Below, in pieces: positions 8,135 to 20,469 of a stretch of 64,000 bases of DNA. The stretch is from Halorubrum sp. JWXQ-INN 858. GTDB taxonomy: Archaea; Halobacteriota; Halobacteria; Halobacteriales; Haloferacaceae. The position numbers were made by a program, and so were the translations under genes. The notes under the pieces were generated by a model that was not told the origin of the DNA, searched no databases, and saw only the letters and a program-made list of their open reading frames with translations. The stretch is taken from assembly GCF_009806985.1 (NCBI RefSeq), contig NZ_WUAX01000005.1, forward strand, positions 147,373 through 211,372. The letters run 5' to 3'. The first letter of the stretch is position 1; every line of letters starts with the position of its first letter.

Positions 8135-10945
8135 ATGACTACGGGTATCGTCGGGGAGTTCCTGGAATTAAAGGAGGGGACGGACGCGGACCTCCTCGCG
8201 ATGCAGTGTGGCGACTTCTACGAGTTCTTCGCGGACGACGCCGAGGCGGTCGCCGACGAGCTCGACCTGACGGTGTCGCGGAAGTCCTCGCACGGGTCGT
8301 CGTACCCGATGGCGGGCGTCCCGCTCTCGGAGCTGACGCCCTACCTCAAGGCGCTCGTCGAGCGCGGCTACCGCGTCGCCGTCGCGGACCAGTACGAGAC
8401 GGCGGACGGCCACGCCCGCGAGATCGTCCGCGTCGTCACGCCGGGGACGCTCCTGGAGACGACGGACTCGGACGCCCGGTACCTCGCCGCGATCGTCCGC
8501 GACGACGCCGACGCGAACGGGCCGTACGGGCTCGCGCTCGCGGACGTGACGACGGGGCGGTTCCTCGTGACCGAGGCGGCCGACGAGGGCGAGCTGCGGG
8601 CGGAGCTGTACCGGTTCGACCCCGCGGAGGTGTTGCCGGGGCCGGCCGTCCGCAACGACGACGCGCTGATCGCCGCCGTCCGCGAGGAGCTGTCCGGGTC
8701 GGTCTCGGTGTTCGACTCGGAGGCCTTCGCGCCCGGCCGCGCGAGACACGCCGTCCGCGAGCAGTTCGGCCGGGAGACCGCCGACAGCGTCGGCCTCGAG
8801 TCCGAGCGGGCGACCCGCGCGGCGGGGGCGGTCCTCGGGTACGTCTCCGAGACGGGCGCCGGCGTGCTCGCGTCGATGACGCGGCTCACCGCCTACGGCG
8901 CGGACGACCACGTCGAGCTCGACGCGACGACCCAGCGCAACCTCGAGCTGACGGAGACGATGCGCGGCGACGGCGACGGCTCGCTGTACGACGCCGTCGA
9001 TCACACCGTCACCTCGCCCGGCGGGCGGCTCCTGCGCGAGTGGCTCACGCGTCCGAAACGCGATCGAGCGGCGCTGAACCGGCGGCTCGACGCGGTGGAC
9101 GCGCTGGCGTCGGCGGCGCTCGCGCGCGACCACCTCACGGAGGTGCTCGACGGGGCCTACGACCTCGAGCGGCTCGCCGCCCGGGCGACGAGCGGGAGCG
9201 CGGGCGCGCGGGAACTGCTCTCGGTCCGTGACACCCTCGCGCTGCTGCCCGAACTCGACGACGTCGTCGCCGGGACCTCGCTCGAAGGGTCGCCGGTGAC
9301 GGACGTGCTCCGGCGGCCCGACCGCGACCGCGCACGCGACCTCCACGACGAGCTCGACGAGTCGCTCGCGTCGGATCCGCCGAGCACCAAAACGCAGGGC
9401 GGGCTGCTCGCGACGGGGTACGACCCGGAGCTCGACGAGCTGATCGAGCGCCACGAGGCGGCGGTCCGATGGATCGACACGCTCGCCGATCGGGAGAAGC
9501 GTCGCCACGGGCTCAGCCACGTCACGGTCGACCGCAACAAGACGGACGGCTACTACATCCAGGTCGGCAAGTCCGTCGCCGACCAGGTGCCCGACGAGTA
9601 CCGCGAGATCAAGACGCTGAAGAACTCGAAGCGGTTCGTCACCGACGAGCTGGCCGAGCGCGAACGGGAGATCCTCCGGTTGGAGGAGGTCCGCGGGGAC
9701 CTCGAGTACGAGCTGTTCGAGGAGCTCCGCGAGCGCGTGGCCGCGGCGGCGACGCTGCTGCAGGACGTGGGTCGCGCGGTCGCGGAGCTCGACGCGCTCG
9801 CGTCGCTCGCGACACACGCCGCGGGCAACGACTGGACTCGCCCGACCCTCGCGGACCCCGGGACGCTGTCGGTCGAGGCCGGCCGACACCCCGTCGTCGA
9901 GCGCACGACGGACTTCGTGCCGAACGACCTCGAGCTCGATTCGGACCGGGGCTTCCTGATCGTGACGGGACCGAACATGAGCGGCAAGTCGACGTACATG
10001 CGGCAGGCCGCGCTGATCCAGCTGCTCGCGCAGGTCGGCTCGTTCGTCCCGGCGCGGTCGGCGACCGTCGGGCTCGTCGACGGGATCTACACCCGGGTCG
10101 GCGCGCTCGACGAGCTGGCGCAGGGACGGTCGACGTTCATGGTCGAGATGCAGGAGCTCTCGAACATCCTCCACTCCGCGACCGAGGAGTCGCTCGTGAT
10201 CCTCGACGAGGTCGGCCGCGGGACCGCCACCTACGACGGCATCTCGATCGCGTGGGCCGCGACGGAGTACCTCCACAACGAGGTCCGCGCGCGCACCCTC
10301 TTTGCGACCCACTACCACGAGCTCACGACGCTCGCCGACCACCTCCCGCGCGTCGAGAACGTCCACGTCGCCGTCGACGAGCGCGACGGCGACGTGACGT
10401 TCCTCCGGACGGTCCGCGAGGGGCCGACGAACCGCTCGTACGGGGTCCACGTCGCCGACATCGCCGGCGTCCCGTCGCCGGTCGTCGCCCGCGCGGACGA
10501 GGTGCTCGACCGGCTCCGCGAGGAGAAGGCGATCGAGGCGCGCGGCGGGGGCGGCGGGGACGGCGGGACGACGCAGGCGGTCTTCGACCTCTCCGCCGGC
10601 TCGTTTGCGACCGACGCCGGTCGCGACACGAACGGCACCGGCACGACCGAGAGCGACACGGACGGCATCGACACGAACGACACCGACGCGGCCGGAGCGA
10701 CGACTGGCAACGCGTCGGCGGTCGCGGAGGGCGGTTCGGCGGGCACGGGGGACGCGTCGACTGGCACGGAAGACGTGCCGACTGGCACGGAGGCGTCGCT
10801 CGTGGACGGCCCTCCGGCGTCGTCGATCGACCCCGACGCCGAGGCGGTGTTGGACGAGCTGGTCGACATCGACGTGAACGAGACCGCACCGGTCGAGCTG
10901 CTCGCCCGGATCCAGCGCTGGCAGGAGCGGCTGGGCGGAGAGTAG
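8135..10945 (+). CDS. mutS: DNA mismatch repair protein MutS
   Basis: The 936-residue product is a MutS1-type mismatch recognition ATPase. The N-terminal mismatch-reading motif Phe-Tyr-Glu is present (QCGDFYEFF), followed by connector, core and clamp domains. The ABC-type ATPase has Walker A TGPNMSGKST (about residue 610), Walker B LVILDEVGRGT (about residue 687) and FATHYHELT. An insertion of about 80 residues rich in Thr/Asp/Gly (about 805-890) precedes the short C-terminal dimerisation helix. A GGGTTTTAGC element about 28 bases before 8135 supports leaderless initiation there. ligA follows in the same direction after 72 bases. No mutL is in the window. Confidence 0.95.
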   Translation: MTTGIVGEFLELKEGTDADLLAMQCGDFYEFFADDAEAVADELDLTVSRKSSHGSSYPMAGVPLSELTPYLKALVERGYRVAVADQYETADGHAREIVRVVTPGTLLETTDSDARYLAAIVRDDADANGPYGLALADVTTGRFLVTEAADEGELRAELYRFDPAEVLPGPAVRNDDALIAAVREELSGSVSVFDSEAFAPGRARHAVREQFGRETADSVGLESERATRAAGAVLGYVSETGAGVLASMTRLTAYGADDHVELDATTQRNLELTETMRGDGDGSLYDAVDHTVTSPGGRLLREWLTRPKRDRAALNRRLDAVDALASAALARDHLTEVLDGAYDLERLAARATSGSAGARELLSVRDTLALLPELDDVVAGTSLEGSPVTDVLRRPDRDRARDLHDELDESLASDPPSTKTQGGLLATGYDPELDELIERHEAAVRWIDTLADREKRRHGLSHVTVDRNKTDGYYIQVGKSVADQVPDEYREIKTLKNSKRFVTDELAEREREILRLEEVRGDLEYELFEELRERVAAAATLLQDVGRAVAELDALASLATHAAGNDWTRPTLADPGTLSVEAGRHPVVERTTDFVPNDLELDSDRGFLIVTGPNMSGKSTYMRQAALIQLLAQVGSFVPARSATVGLVDGIYTRVGALDELAQGRSTFMVEMQELSNILHSATEESLVILDEVGRGTATYDGISIAWAATEYLHNEVRARTLFATHYHELTTLADHLPRVENVHVAVDERDGDVTFLRTVREGPTNRSYGVHVADIAGVPSPVVARADEVLDRLREEKAIEARGGGGGDGGTTQAVFDLSAGSFATDAGRDTNGTGTTESDTDGIDTNDTDAAGATTGNASAVAEGGSAGTGDASTGTEDVPTGTEASLVDGPPASSIDPDAEAVLDELVDIDVNETAPVELLARIQRWQERLGGE

Positions 10946-10993
10946 CCGCGGGATCCCCCTTCCGGACCCGACCGCGAGCCTCGGACCTTTTAA

Positions 10994-13222
<2,229 letters not shown>

Positions 13223-13270
13223 GGCCGGAGGCGAAACGGAGAGGTGGGATAGTGGAGGAGTGGGGTAGTG

Positions 13271-13347
13271 AGGAGTGAGCTAGGGGGAGGTGTGAGGTAG
13301 TGGAGGAGTGAGCTAGGGGGAGGTGTGAGGTAGTGGAGGAGTGAAGG
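13271..13347 (+). repeat. 33-bp purine-rich tandem repeat
   Basis: Perfect 33-bp copies lie at 13271-13303 and 13304-13336, with a partial third copy and degenerate leading copies from about 13240. The strand is almost all G, A and T (GAGGAGTGAGCTAGGGGGAG and following). It sits between ligA and the ABC transporter promoter. Confidence 0.75.
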
Positions 13348-13448
13348 AGAGGAGACGAGAACGAGTCCGTCGGTCCGCCGTCTCCGGCGGTATCACTCCT
13401 GGTAGACGAGACACAACCCTTTATCCGCCGGCCGAGCAAGCGACGCGC

Positions 13449-14450
13449 ATGACAGCCATCGAGCTGCGCGGCGTGACGAAGGAGTTCGCCGACGTCACGG
13501 CCGTCGACGCCCTCGACCTCGCCGTCGAGGAGGGCGAGGTGTACGGCTTCCTCGGCCCCAACGGCGCGGGGAAGTCGACGACGATCAACATGGTGCTCGA
13601 CCTCGTCCGGCCGACGGCGGGGACGGTGACGGTGCTCGGGCGGGACGCGACGGCCGACAGCGTCGCGATCCGCGAGCGCACCGGCGTGCTCCCCGAAGGG
13701 TTCTCGGTGTACGGCCGACTCACCGGGCGCAAACACGTCGAGTTCGCGATCGAGTCGAAGGACGCCGACGCCGACCCCGACGCGGTACTCTCGCGGGTCG
13801 GGCTCGCGGACGACGCGGACCGGAAGGCGGGCGGCTACTCGAAGGGGATGCAACAACGGCTCGTGTTGGGGATGGCGCTCGTCGGCGAGCCCGACCTCCT
13901 CATCCTCGACGAGCCCTCGTCCGGGCTCGACCCGGCCGGTGCGAAGGAGATGCGCGAGATCGTCCGCGAGGAGGCCGACCGCGGCGCGACCGTCTTCTTC
14001 TCCTCGCACGTCCTCGGGCAGGTGGAGGCGGTCTGTGACCGCGTCGGCATCATGCGCGAAGGCAGGCTCGTCGCGGAGGACTCCGTCGAGGGGCTCCGCG
14101 AGGCGGTCGGCGGCGAGGAGACGTTGGAGATCGAGGCCACGGGCGTCGACGCGGCCGCCCTCGACACGGTGCGGGAACTCGACGGGGTCTCGCGCGTCGA
14201 GCTCGACGAGGCCGGCGAGGGCACCGTGACGGTGAGCTGTGCTGGCGGGGTGAAGACCCGCGTGATCGCCACGCTGGAGGACTCGGGGGTCACCGTGGCG
14301 GACTTCCACACGACGGAGGCGTCGCTTGAGGACCTCTTCCTGGCGTACACGGAAGGGGAGACGCCGTCGTCGGGCGACACCGCTCACGTGGACGACGCAG
14401 ATACTACCGGCGCAGACGACGCCGCTGACGCCGAGGAGGTGCAGAGATGA
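13449..14450 (+). CDS. ABC transporter ATP-binding protein (ABC-2 type)
   Basis: This 333-residue ATPase has Walker [10 protein letters not shown] (about residue 42), signature YSKGMQQRL, Walker [14 protein letters not shown] and the switch histidine in FFSSHVL. A C-terminal regulatory domain of about 100 residues and an acidic tail follow. It resembles the NosF/CcmA class that powers ABC-2 exporters. The next gene overlaps by four bases (ATGA) and encodes the membrane partner. The ATG at 13449 lies about 28 bases after CCTTTATCC. The substrate is unknown. Confidence 0.9.
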   Translation: MTAIELRGVTKEFADVTAVDALDLAVEEGEVYGFLGPNGAGKSTTINMVLDLVRPTAGTVTVLGRDATADSVAIRERTGVLPEGFSVYGRLTGRKHVEFAIESKDADADPDAVLSRVGLADDADRKAGGYSKGMQQRLVLGMALVGEPDLLILDEPSSGLDPAGAKEMREIVREEADRGATVFFSSHVLGQVEAVCDRVGIMREGRLVAEDSVEGLREAVGGEETLEIEATGVDAAALDTVRELDGVSRVELDEAGEGTVTVSCAGGVKTRVIATLEDSGVTVADFHTTEASLEDLFLAYTEGETPSSGDTAHVDDADTTGADDAADAEEVQR

Positions 14451-15262
14451 GCCTCCCCGCCGTCGCGAAGAAGGACTTCCAGGACACCGTGCGGTCGAAG
14501 GCGATGCTGCTGCTGGTCGCCCTGTTCTCCGGGCTCGTCTCGGTGATGGCGTACGCGGTTCGTCCGGCGGGGGACGGCGACGCGTTCGCGACCGAGCTCC
14601 TCTTGAGCGTCTTCGTCGGGCCGCTGCTGGTGTCGACGCTGGTGCCGCTCGTCGCGGTCGTGATCGGCTACAACGCCGTGAGCGGCGAGCGCGAGTCGGG
14701 GTCGCTGAAACTGCTGTTGTCGCTGCCGCACTCGCGGGCCGACGTCGTCTTCGGGAAGGTGCTCGGGCGCGCCGCCGCGCTGTCACTCGCGGTGTTCGCC
14801 GGGTTCCTGCTTCCCGCGGTCGTGTTGGCCGTGATCCCGGTGTCGTTCAACGTCGGGTCGTTCCTCGGTTACACGGTGTTCGCCGCGATACTCGGCTGCG
14901 TGTTCGTCTCCATCGCCGTCGGCTGTTCGGCGGCCGCATCCACCCAACGGCGCGCGCTGATCGGCGGGATCGGGATCTACTTCCTGTTCGTGCTGTTCTG
15001 GAGCACGCTGACGGGACAGCTGATCGGCGCCTTCGACGGCGTCATCGACGCGCTGCCGGCAACGGACGTGCAGATCCGGACGTTTCTCGAGGTCGCGAAC
15101 CCGACCACGGGCGTGCAGGTGTTGACGAACGCGTTCCTCGGCGAGCAGCTGTTCGCCGGTGAGACGGTGAACCAGCAGGTCTCCGCGGCCGCGATGCTCG
15201 TCTTCTGGGCGCTCGCGCCGCCGCTGGTCGGGCTCCTCAAGTTCGACCGCGACGACCTGTAG
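14447..15262 (+). CDS. ABC-2 family transporter permease
   Basis: This 271-residue membrane protein has six transmembrane segments. It begins with a short cytoplasmic helix ([19 protein letters not shown]) typical of NosY/ABC-2 permeases, and has a conserved loop ERESGSLKLLLSLPHSRADVVFGK. It forms the channel for the upstream ATPase, with overlapping stop and start. There is no substrate-binding protein, which fits an exporter. Confidence 0.9.
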   Translation: MSLPAVAKKDFQDTVRSKAMLLLVALFSGLVSVMAYAVRPAGDGDAFATELLLSVFVGPLLVSTLVPLVAVVIGYNAVSGERESGSLKLLLSLPHSRADVVFGKVLGRAAALSLAVFAGFLLPAVVLAVIPVSFNVGSFLGYTVFAAILGCVFVSIAVGCSAAASTQRRALIGGIGIYFLFVLFWSTLTGQLIGAFDGVIDALPATDVQIRTFLEVANPTTGVQVLTNAFLGEQLFAGETVNQQVSAAAMLVFWALAPPLVGLLKFDRDDL

Positions 15263-15287
15263 TCGACTGCGACGCTTCGCGGACCGT

Positions 15288-16592
15288 CTACTCGGTCGCG
15301 ACTTCGATCGCGGCCTCGAGGTCGGCGACGATGTCGGCGGGGTCCTCGATCCCCACGGAGAGCCGGATCATGTCGCCGGTGACGCCCGCTGCCTCCTGTT
15401 CTTCCTCGGTGAGCTGCTGGTGGGTCGTCGAGGCGGGGTGGATGACGAGCGTCTTCGCGTCGCCGACGTTCGCCAGCAGCGAGGCGAGTTCGACGTTCTC
15501 GACGGTCGCCTTCGCGGCCTCGAAGCCGGCCTCGAGCCCGAACGTGATCATGCCGCCGTAGCCGCCCTCCAGGTACTCGGTCGCTTCCGCGTGGGTCTCG
15601 TGGCTCTCTAATCCGGGGTAGTTCACCCACGAGACGTCGTCGTGCTCGTCGAGGTACTCCGCGACGATCCCGGCGTTCTCACAGTGCCGATCCATCCGAA
15701 GCGGGAGCGACTCGGTCTGCTGGAGCGTGTTCCACGCGTCGAACGGCGCCTGCTGGTTGCCCAGATCGCGCAGCCCGCGGGTGACGGCGGCGAAGGTGAA
15801 CGCGGCCTCGCCGAACGCGTCGACGTAGTTGATCCCGTGGTAGGCGGGGTTGTCCTGGGCGATCTCCGGGAACTTCTCGGGGTACTCGCCCCACGGGAAC
15901 GAGCCGCCGTCGACGAGGATCCCGCCGACGGTCGTCCCGTTGCCGGTGAGCCACTTCGTCGTCGACTCCCAGACCAGGTCCGCGCCGTGTTCGAGCGGCC
16001 GGCACAGGTACGGCGTCGCGAACGTGTTGTCGACGAACAGCGGCACGCCCTCTTCGTGGGCGATCTCCGCGATCCGCCCGATGTCGGGGGTGACGAGGGC
16101 GGGGTTACCGATCGTCTCGAGGTGGACGTAGGCGGTGTCCTCGTCGATGGCGTCGGCGTACCCCTCGTAGTCGAGCGGGTCGACGAACCGGGTCGAAACG
16201 CCCCGGCGCTCGACCGAGTGGGTGAGGTAGGTGTAGGTGCCGCCGTACAGCGCCGACGAGGAGACGACGTTGTCGCCCGCGCTCGCGAGCATGAACGTCG
16301 CGAGGTCGAGCGCGGCCATTCCCGAGGAGGTCGCGATCGCGGCGACGCCGCCCTCCAGCGAGGCGATCCGCTCCTCGAGGGCGGCGTTCGTCGGGTTCAT
16401 GATCCGCGAGTAGACGTTGCCGAGCTCCTCCAGCCCGAACAGCCGCGCCGCGTGGTCGGCGTCCTCGAACTCGTAGGACGTGGTCTGATAGATCGGCGTC
16501 GCCCGTGCGCCGGTGGTCGGATCCGGGGTCGATCCGGCGTGAACGCTTCGCGTACGGAACTCTCTGGGGGTCTCCGCGTCGTCGGGTGCCAT
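15288..16592 (-). CDS. metY: O-acetylhomoserine aminocarboxypropyltransferase (sulfhydrylase) paralogue
   Basis: The 434-residue product is a PLP enzyme of the Cys/Met metabolism family. The PLP lysine sits in WESTTKWLTGNGTT, and TSYEFEDADHAARLF, SRIMNPTN and HPASTTHQQL are typical of O-acetylhomoserine sulfhydrylase. It should make homocysteine from O-acetylhomoserine and sulfide. A second copy lies at 61354-62667 next to metX. This one stands alone, so it may be specialised or act with another sulfur donor. The downstream neighbour on the same strand side is a peroxiredoxin-like gene read from its own start. Confidence 0.88.
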   Translation of the reverse strand: MAPDDAETPREFRTRSVHAGSTPDPTTGARATPIYQTTSYEFEDADHAARLFGLEELGNVYSRIMNPTNAALEERIASLEGGVAAIATSSGMAALDLATFMLASAGDNVVSSSALYGGTYTYLTHSVERRGVSTRFVDPLDYEGYADAIDEDTAYVHLETIGNPALVTPDIGRIAEIAHEEGVPLFVDNTFATPYLCRPLEHGADLVWESTTKWLTGNGTTVGGILVDGGSFPWGEYPEKFPEIAQDNPAYHGINYVDAFGEAAFTFAAVTRGLRDLGNQQAPFDAWNTLQQTESLPLRMDRHCENAGIVAEYLDEHDDVSWVNYPGLESHETHAEATEYLEGGYGGMITFGLEAGFEAAKATVENVELASLLANVGDAKTLVIHPASTTHQQLTEEEQEAAGVTGDMIRLSVGIEDPADIVADLEAAIEVATE

Positions 16593-16706
16593 ACGTGACC
16601 TTGCTCCCGCGGATCGCTTAAAAGGGCCGACGATCGCAGCGTTGACCGATACCTCGGACGGGGCCGACCGGGCCTCGAGGCGGGCGCGCCGCTCCCGCCG
16701 GAGGGA

Positions 16707-17234
16707 TCACCACGAGCCGTCGTAGTCGACCGTCGGCCGGTCGACGTCGAGCCCCAGCTCGCGGAGCGTCGCCGTCGCCTGCTCGACGGGCGCGGGCGAC
16801 GCCCGATCGAGCGCGTCGTGGGTCGTGGCGGCGAATCGGACGGTCCAGTCGTCGTCGACGACGACGGTCGCGCGCCGGGGGATCTCCGAGTGTCCTTCCC
16901 ACGAGTCGGCGAGCAGGTCGTACGACTCCGCGACGCCGCCGTGGAAGTCGGCGACGACCGGGAACGGGAGCGAGAAGCGGTCGGCGTACGCGAAGCCGGC
17001 GAACAGCGAGTCGCCCGTGAGCGCGACGACGGCGAGGTCCTCACGGGCGTCCCAGCCGGCGTCCCGAACGGCGGCGAACGCCGCGGTACAGGGGGGCACG
17101 AACGTCGCCGGCGCGAACGACAGGACGACCGCGCGGTGTTCCTCGACGAGCCGGAACAGCTCCAACTCGACGCCGGTCCCGCCCGAGACGGCCGGCGCGA
17201 TGAAGTCGGGCGCGGTGACGCCGACGTCGATCAT
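16707..17234 (-). CDS. Peroxiredoxin/redoxin-domain protein
   Basis: This 175-residue thioredoxin-fold protein belongs to the AhpC/TSA group. The peroxidatic cysteine is expected in FVPPCTAAF, after VVLSFAPATF. A second block (LPFPVVADFHGGVAESYDLL) is also typical. No obvious resolving cysteine is seen, so it would be 1-Cys type or use a partner. The ATG at 17234 is chosen over 17249 because it gives MIDVGVTAPDF, the usual beginning, and a minus-strand CTTTAAGG lies about 28 bases upstream. Confidence 0.8.
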   Translation of the reverse strand: MIDVGVTAPDFIAPAVSGGTGVELELFRLVEEHRAVVLSFAPATFVPPCTAAFAAVRDAGWDAREDLAVVALTGDSLFAGFAYADRFSLPFPVVADFHGGVAESYDLLADSWEGHSEIPRRATVVVDDDWTVRFAATTHDALDRASPAPVEQATATLRELGLDVDRPTVDYDGSW

Positions 17235-17399
17235 ACCACGCCCTTCCACGCGGCGGCCTTAAAGCGATCGTGGTCGGCCGCCGCCCCCGGCCGTCATCGC
17301 GAGAAACGCCTCTTGAGGGTGTGTGACGTACCTTCGTGGTCGTTTCGACCCCGATCGCCTACAAGAGCTTTAACGGATGAGGGCGTACTCTCGATCGAG

Positions 17400-17957
17400 A
17401 TGAACGTGCTGACGGCCACCGCCCTCGATCTGGTCGCCACCTACGGGGTCGCCGTACTCCTCTGTGTGTTCGTCCTCGAGGGGGCGCTCGTCGGCAAGCT
17501 GATCCCCACGCGGACGCTGTTCGTCGCGGTCGTGTTGACCGCGGGCTCCGACGCGTTCGCGTTCCTCCCCGTCGCCGCCGCCGCGGTGGTCGGCGCGACG
17601 ATCGGCCAGAGCATGCTGTTCGTCGCCGTGCGCCGCTTCGACGTCGACCCGACCGACTTCCGTGCGGTCCCCGTCGACGGGGCGCGTCTCGACGGCGCGG
17701 ACCGCTGGTTCGACCGATGGGGGCTGCCCGCGGTCGCGGTGACGAACGCGCTCCCCGGAACCCGTGGGTGGCTCGCGCTTCCCACCGCGACGTCGTCGGT
17801 GTCGGCCCCGCGGTTCGTGCTCGCGTCGCTGGCGGGGTCGGTCGCGTACGCGGCGGCGCTCGTCGCCCTCGCGATCGGCCTGGAAGGCGCGTTCGGCGTC
17901 GTCGTCGCCGGCCTCGTCAACGGAGCCGTCGTGGAGGGGCTGCTCGCAGTCGTCTGA
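17400..17957 (+). CDS. DedA-like membrane protein
   Basis: The 185-residue protein has four or five hydrophobic segments and the DedA/SNARE-associated pattern: LEGALVGKLIPTRTLFVAVVL, then a glycine-rich GATIGQSMLF, then FDRWGLPAVAVTNALPGTRGW resembling the F-x-GR-(x)-PG block. DedA proteins act in lipid transport and membrane homeostasis. The ATG at 17400 follows a CTTTAACGG element by about 30 bases. The longer start at 16818 runs antisense through the neighbouring gene and is rejected. Confidence 0.75.
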   Translation: MNVLTATALDLVATYGVAVLLCVFVLEGALVGKLIPTRTLFVAVVLTAGSDAFAFLPVAAAAVVGATIGQSMLFVAVRRFDVDPTDFRAVPVDGARLDGADRWFDRWGLPAVAVTNALPGTRGWLALPTATSSVSAPRFVLASLAGSVAYAAALVALAIGLEGAFGVVVAGLVNGAVVEGLLAVV

Positions 17958-18014
17958 TCGGGATCGCCTAACCGGGATCGTCCCTGCGTTCCTGGGGTCC
18001 AGTCAAGTCGAGGC

Positions 18015-18064
18015 TCAGTCGAGTCACGGTTCAGTCAAGTCGAGTCACGGTTCAGTCAAGTCGA
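18015..18064 (+). repeat. 21-bp intergenic tandem repeat
   Basis: TCAGTCAAGTCGAGTCACGG plus T recurs with period 21 at 18031 and 18052, preceded by a shorter copy at 18015-18030. It lies between the convergent DedA-like and PRPP synthase genes. Confidence 0.65.
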
Positions 18065-18075
18065 AGAGCCGAGGG

Positions 18076-18927
18076 TCAATCGAGCACGCCGGCGACGACG
18101 GGTGCGACGCTGACGACGCTACAGCTGCGCTCGATCGTGTCGGTACCGATCAACGTGTCGACGCCGGCGGCGCGGAGTTTCGTCACCGCGTTCCCGGCCA
18201 GCATCGGATGGACGCAGGCGGCCAGGACGCGGGTGGCCCCTCGGTCGACCAGCACGTCGACCGCCTCGCTCATCGTCGATCCCGTGGCGACGATGTCGTC
18301 GACGATGACCACGTCGCGGCCGTCGACCGGCGCGTCGGACGGCGTGACCTCGACGTCCCCGGTCTCCCGGTCGCGGCGCTTCTCGAAGTAGTCCGTCTCT
18401 CCCTCCCCGTACGCCGTTTCGACCGTCTCCGCGATGTCGATCGCACCCTCGTCGGGCGCGAGGAAAAGAGGGTCGTCGAGCGCCGGAAGCGGCTCGGCGA
18501 GGACGCTCGCGGCTTCGATCACGTCGACGGGAACGGTGTAGAAGTCGGCAATGGTCGGCTCGTGCGGCGTCACGAGAACGACGCGATCGGTTCCCGTGGA
18601 CACCGCACGCGCCATCGCGCGGGCGGAAACGGGCTGGCCGGCCCCGAACGACTCGTCCTGTCTGGCGTACCCCATGTAGGGGATCACCGTGGTGACGTGC
18701 TCGGCCCCGGCCTCGCGGACGGCGTCCTGTAGTTGAAGCAGCTCGACCCACGCCTCGTCGGAGTCGGTCGCGGCGACGACGACGGCCTCGTCGTCGTCGA
18801 ACTCCGGGACGGCGGCGAGCGCCTCGCCGTCGGGAAACCGGTCGTACGTCGCCGTCGCGAGCGGGCGGCCCGTCTCGTCGGCGAGCGCGGCCGCGAGCAG
18901 CTGGGAACGTGACCCGGGTACGATCAT
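18076..18927 (-). CDS. prs: Ribose-phosphate diphosphokinase (PRPP synthase)
   Basis: The 283-residue product makes PRPP from ribose 5-phosphate and ATP for nucleotide, histidine and tryptophan synthesis. Family marks are MIVPGSRSQLLA at the start, YDRFPDGEAL, PYMGYARQDESFGAGQPVSARAMA and the PRPP-binding loop VVIVDDIVATGSTM. Its length is that of the short archaeal class. The ATG at 18927 is chosen because it gives the standard N-terminus and a minus-strand GGTTTATCGG lies about 27 bases upstream. Confidence 0.95.
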   Translation of the reverse strand: MIVPGSRSQLLAAALADETGRPLATATYDRFPDGEALAAVPEFDDDEAVVVAATDSDEAWVELLQLQDAVREAGAEHVTTVIPYMGYARQDESFGAGQPVSARAMARAVSTGTDRVVLVTPHEPTIADFYTVPVDVIEAASVLAEPLPALDDPLFLAPDEGAIDIAETVETAYGEGETDYFEKRRDRETGDVEVTPSDAPVDGRDVVIVDDIVATGSTMSEAVDVLVDRGATRVLAACVHPMLAGNAVTKLRAAGVDTLIGTDTIERSCSVVSVAPVVAGVLD

Positions 18928-19095
18928 GGTCGTCCGTTCCGCCGACTCCGATAAACCATTTTCCTTAGCCGGCCATCGCGACTCGTCGAGCTGGCGCGTT
19001 CCGGCGGGACCTCTTCGCGCTCTCCCCGCGGTAGCCGTCCGCATACGGCCCGCACAGGGGCGGATATTTACGCGCGCGGCGGCAACGACGGCGTA

Positions 19096-19746
19096 ATGAC
19101 CGAAACCGGAGACCGAGTCGCGCTCGCCTGTCCGTCGTGTTCGCCGGGCGAGCCGACCGTCCACGAGGTGTTGCGACCCGGCGGCCAGTCCACCGTCAGG
19201 TGTACCGACTGTGACCACACCCACAAAACGGAGATCCCCGAGGAGGAGACCGTGCCGCTGAAGATCGTCATCTCCCAGTCGGGCGACTCGTTCACGACCG
19301 AGATGGACGTCCCCGCGGACACGTACGTGAGCGAGACCGACGAGTTCGTCGTCGACACGCCCGACGCGCTGATGCAGGTCCGCGTGACCGGCATCGAGGT
19401 CGGCCCGGAACGGCGCGTCGCGGAGGCGGACGTCGAGGACGTCGAGACCCTCTGGACCCGCGCGGTCGACAACGTCGGCGTCGACGTCACCTTACACCCG
19501 AAGGACGGCGACGCGGACGGGACGCGCTCGCTTCGAGTGAACGTGCCGGGCGATTACGAGCTCACCGTCGGCGACACCGTCGAGTTCGGCGACGAGGAGT
19601 TCACGATCGAGGGGGTCCAGATCCGTAGCGACGCCCCGGAGTACCGCCACGAGAAGCTCGACCACCGCGGCGACATGGCGTACGCGAAGGACGTCAAGCG
19701 CGTGTACGCCCGCGACGAGACGCTGACCGCCTGGTCGGCGTGGTGA
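19096..19746 (+). CDS. HVO_0476-family zinc-ribbon protein
   Basis: This is a 216-residue acidic protein. The N-terminal zinc ribbon has two CxxC pairs (ACPSCSPGE and VRCTDCDHTHKT). The rest is a beta-rich domain with an SH3/KOW-like flavour (VGDTVEFGDEEFTIEGVQIR). It matches, from memory, the haloarchaeal family named after HVO_0476, whose function is unknown. GGATATTTAC at about 19061 is a suitable TATA box for the ATG at 19096. It is monocistronic. Confidence 0.8.
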   Translation: MTETGDRVALACPSCSPGEPTVHEVLRPGGQSTVRCTDCDHTHKTEIPEEETVPLKIVISQSGDSFTTEMDVPADTYVSETDEFVVDTPDALMQVRVTGIEVGPERRVAEADVEDVETLWTRAVDNVGVDVTLHPKDGDADGTRSLRVNVPGDYELTVGDTVEFGDEEFTIEGVQIRSDAPEYRHEKLDHRGDMAYAKDVKRVYARDETLTAWSAW

Positions 19747-19893
19747 CGACGGCCGTCACGACGGTCGGTCCGCTTTCGGCGTTCGGCCCGGTTTTCGCTC
19801 GGGCTTTCGATCGCCTGCTCCCTTTCTGACGACGGCGCCCACGGTTCCGTGGCTACGCGGCGGGAATAAAAAAACGAGAACAGTGGATCCGCG

Positions 19894-20283
19894 TTAGATG
19901 ACGCGGTTCTGGAGGTAGTCGAGGTGTTTCGCGTTGTAGACGATCTTGATCTCGTCGGCGGCCGGGCTGCCGATGCAGGTCAGCCGGACGTTCTTGTCGT
20001 CGACTTCCTCGTCGGAGAGGATCTGCTGCATGTCCATCTCGATCTCGCCCTCCTTCACGATGGCCGCGCAGTTCGCACACGCGCCGGCGCGGCACGAGAA
20101 GGGCCAGTCGAAGCCCTGCGCCTCCGCGGCTTCGAGGATGTACTCGCCTTGGTTCACTTCGAGGGAGCCGTAGTCCTCGTCGCCGAGGTCGGCGCCGGCC
20201 GCCTCCTCGAAGAGGTCGTCATCGTCCATCGACCAGCCGTGGTCGTCGAGCACTTCGTAGTTGAGGTATTCTACCGTGGGCAT
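19894..20283 (-). CDS. fdx: Plant-type [2Fe-2S] ferredoxin
   Basis: This 129-residue halobacterial ferredoxin carries the cluster motif CRAGACANC, with a fourth cysteine in LTCIGSP. It also has the characteristic acidic N-terminal insertion ([20 protein letters not shown], about residues 20-39) seen in haloarchaeal ferredoxins. It is the main one-electron carrier for pyruvate and 2-oxoacid oxidoreductases. It is divergent from cheF and separated by 186 bases that hold both promoters. The 19747-19893 gap behind it shows nothing notable. Confidence 0.95.
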   Translation of the reverse strand: MPTVEYLNYEVLDDHGWSMDDDDLFEEAAGADLGDEDYGSLEVNQGEYILEAAEAQGFDWPFSCRAGACANCAAIVKEGEIEMDMQQILSDEEVDDKNVRLTCIGSPAADEIKIVYNAKHLDYLQNRVI

Positions 20284-20469
20284 CGGGCGAGAATTCGATG
20301 CCCACCTCATTAGGCTTTGCTGTTCCTCGCGCCGAGGCCGCCCGATCGTCGCCACCGAGGCGCTCCGCTCGCGATCTCGGAGGAGGTCGTCGCTTTCCGC
20401 TCCGGTCGGGGTTTCCGTCGGTACGAGCATCAGAAAGGATAAAGAACGAACGGTCCACACCACTTCCTC

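Noticed and set aside
16818..17399. Upstream extension of the DedA-like gene
   Set aside because: It is antisense to the peroxiredoxin-like gene and highly Arg-rich; the ATG at 17400 has a proper promoter spacing.
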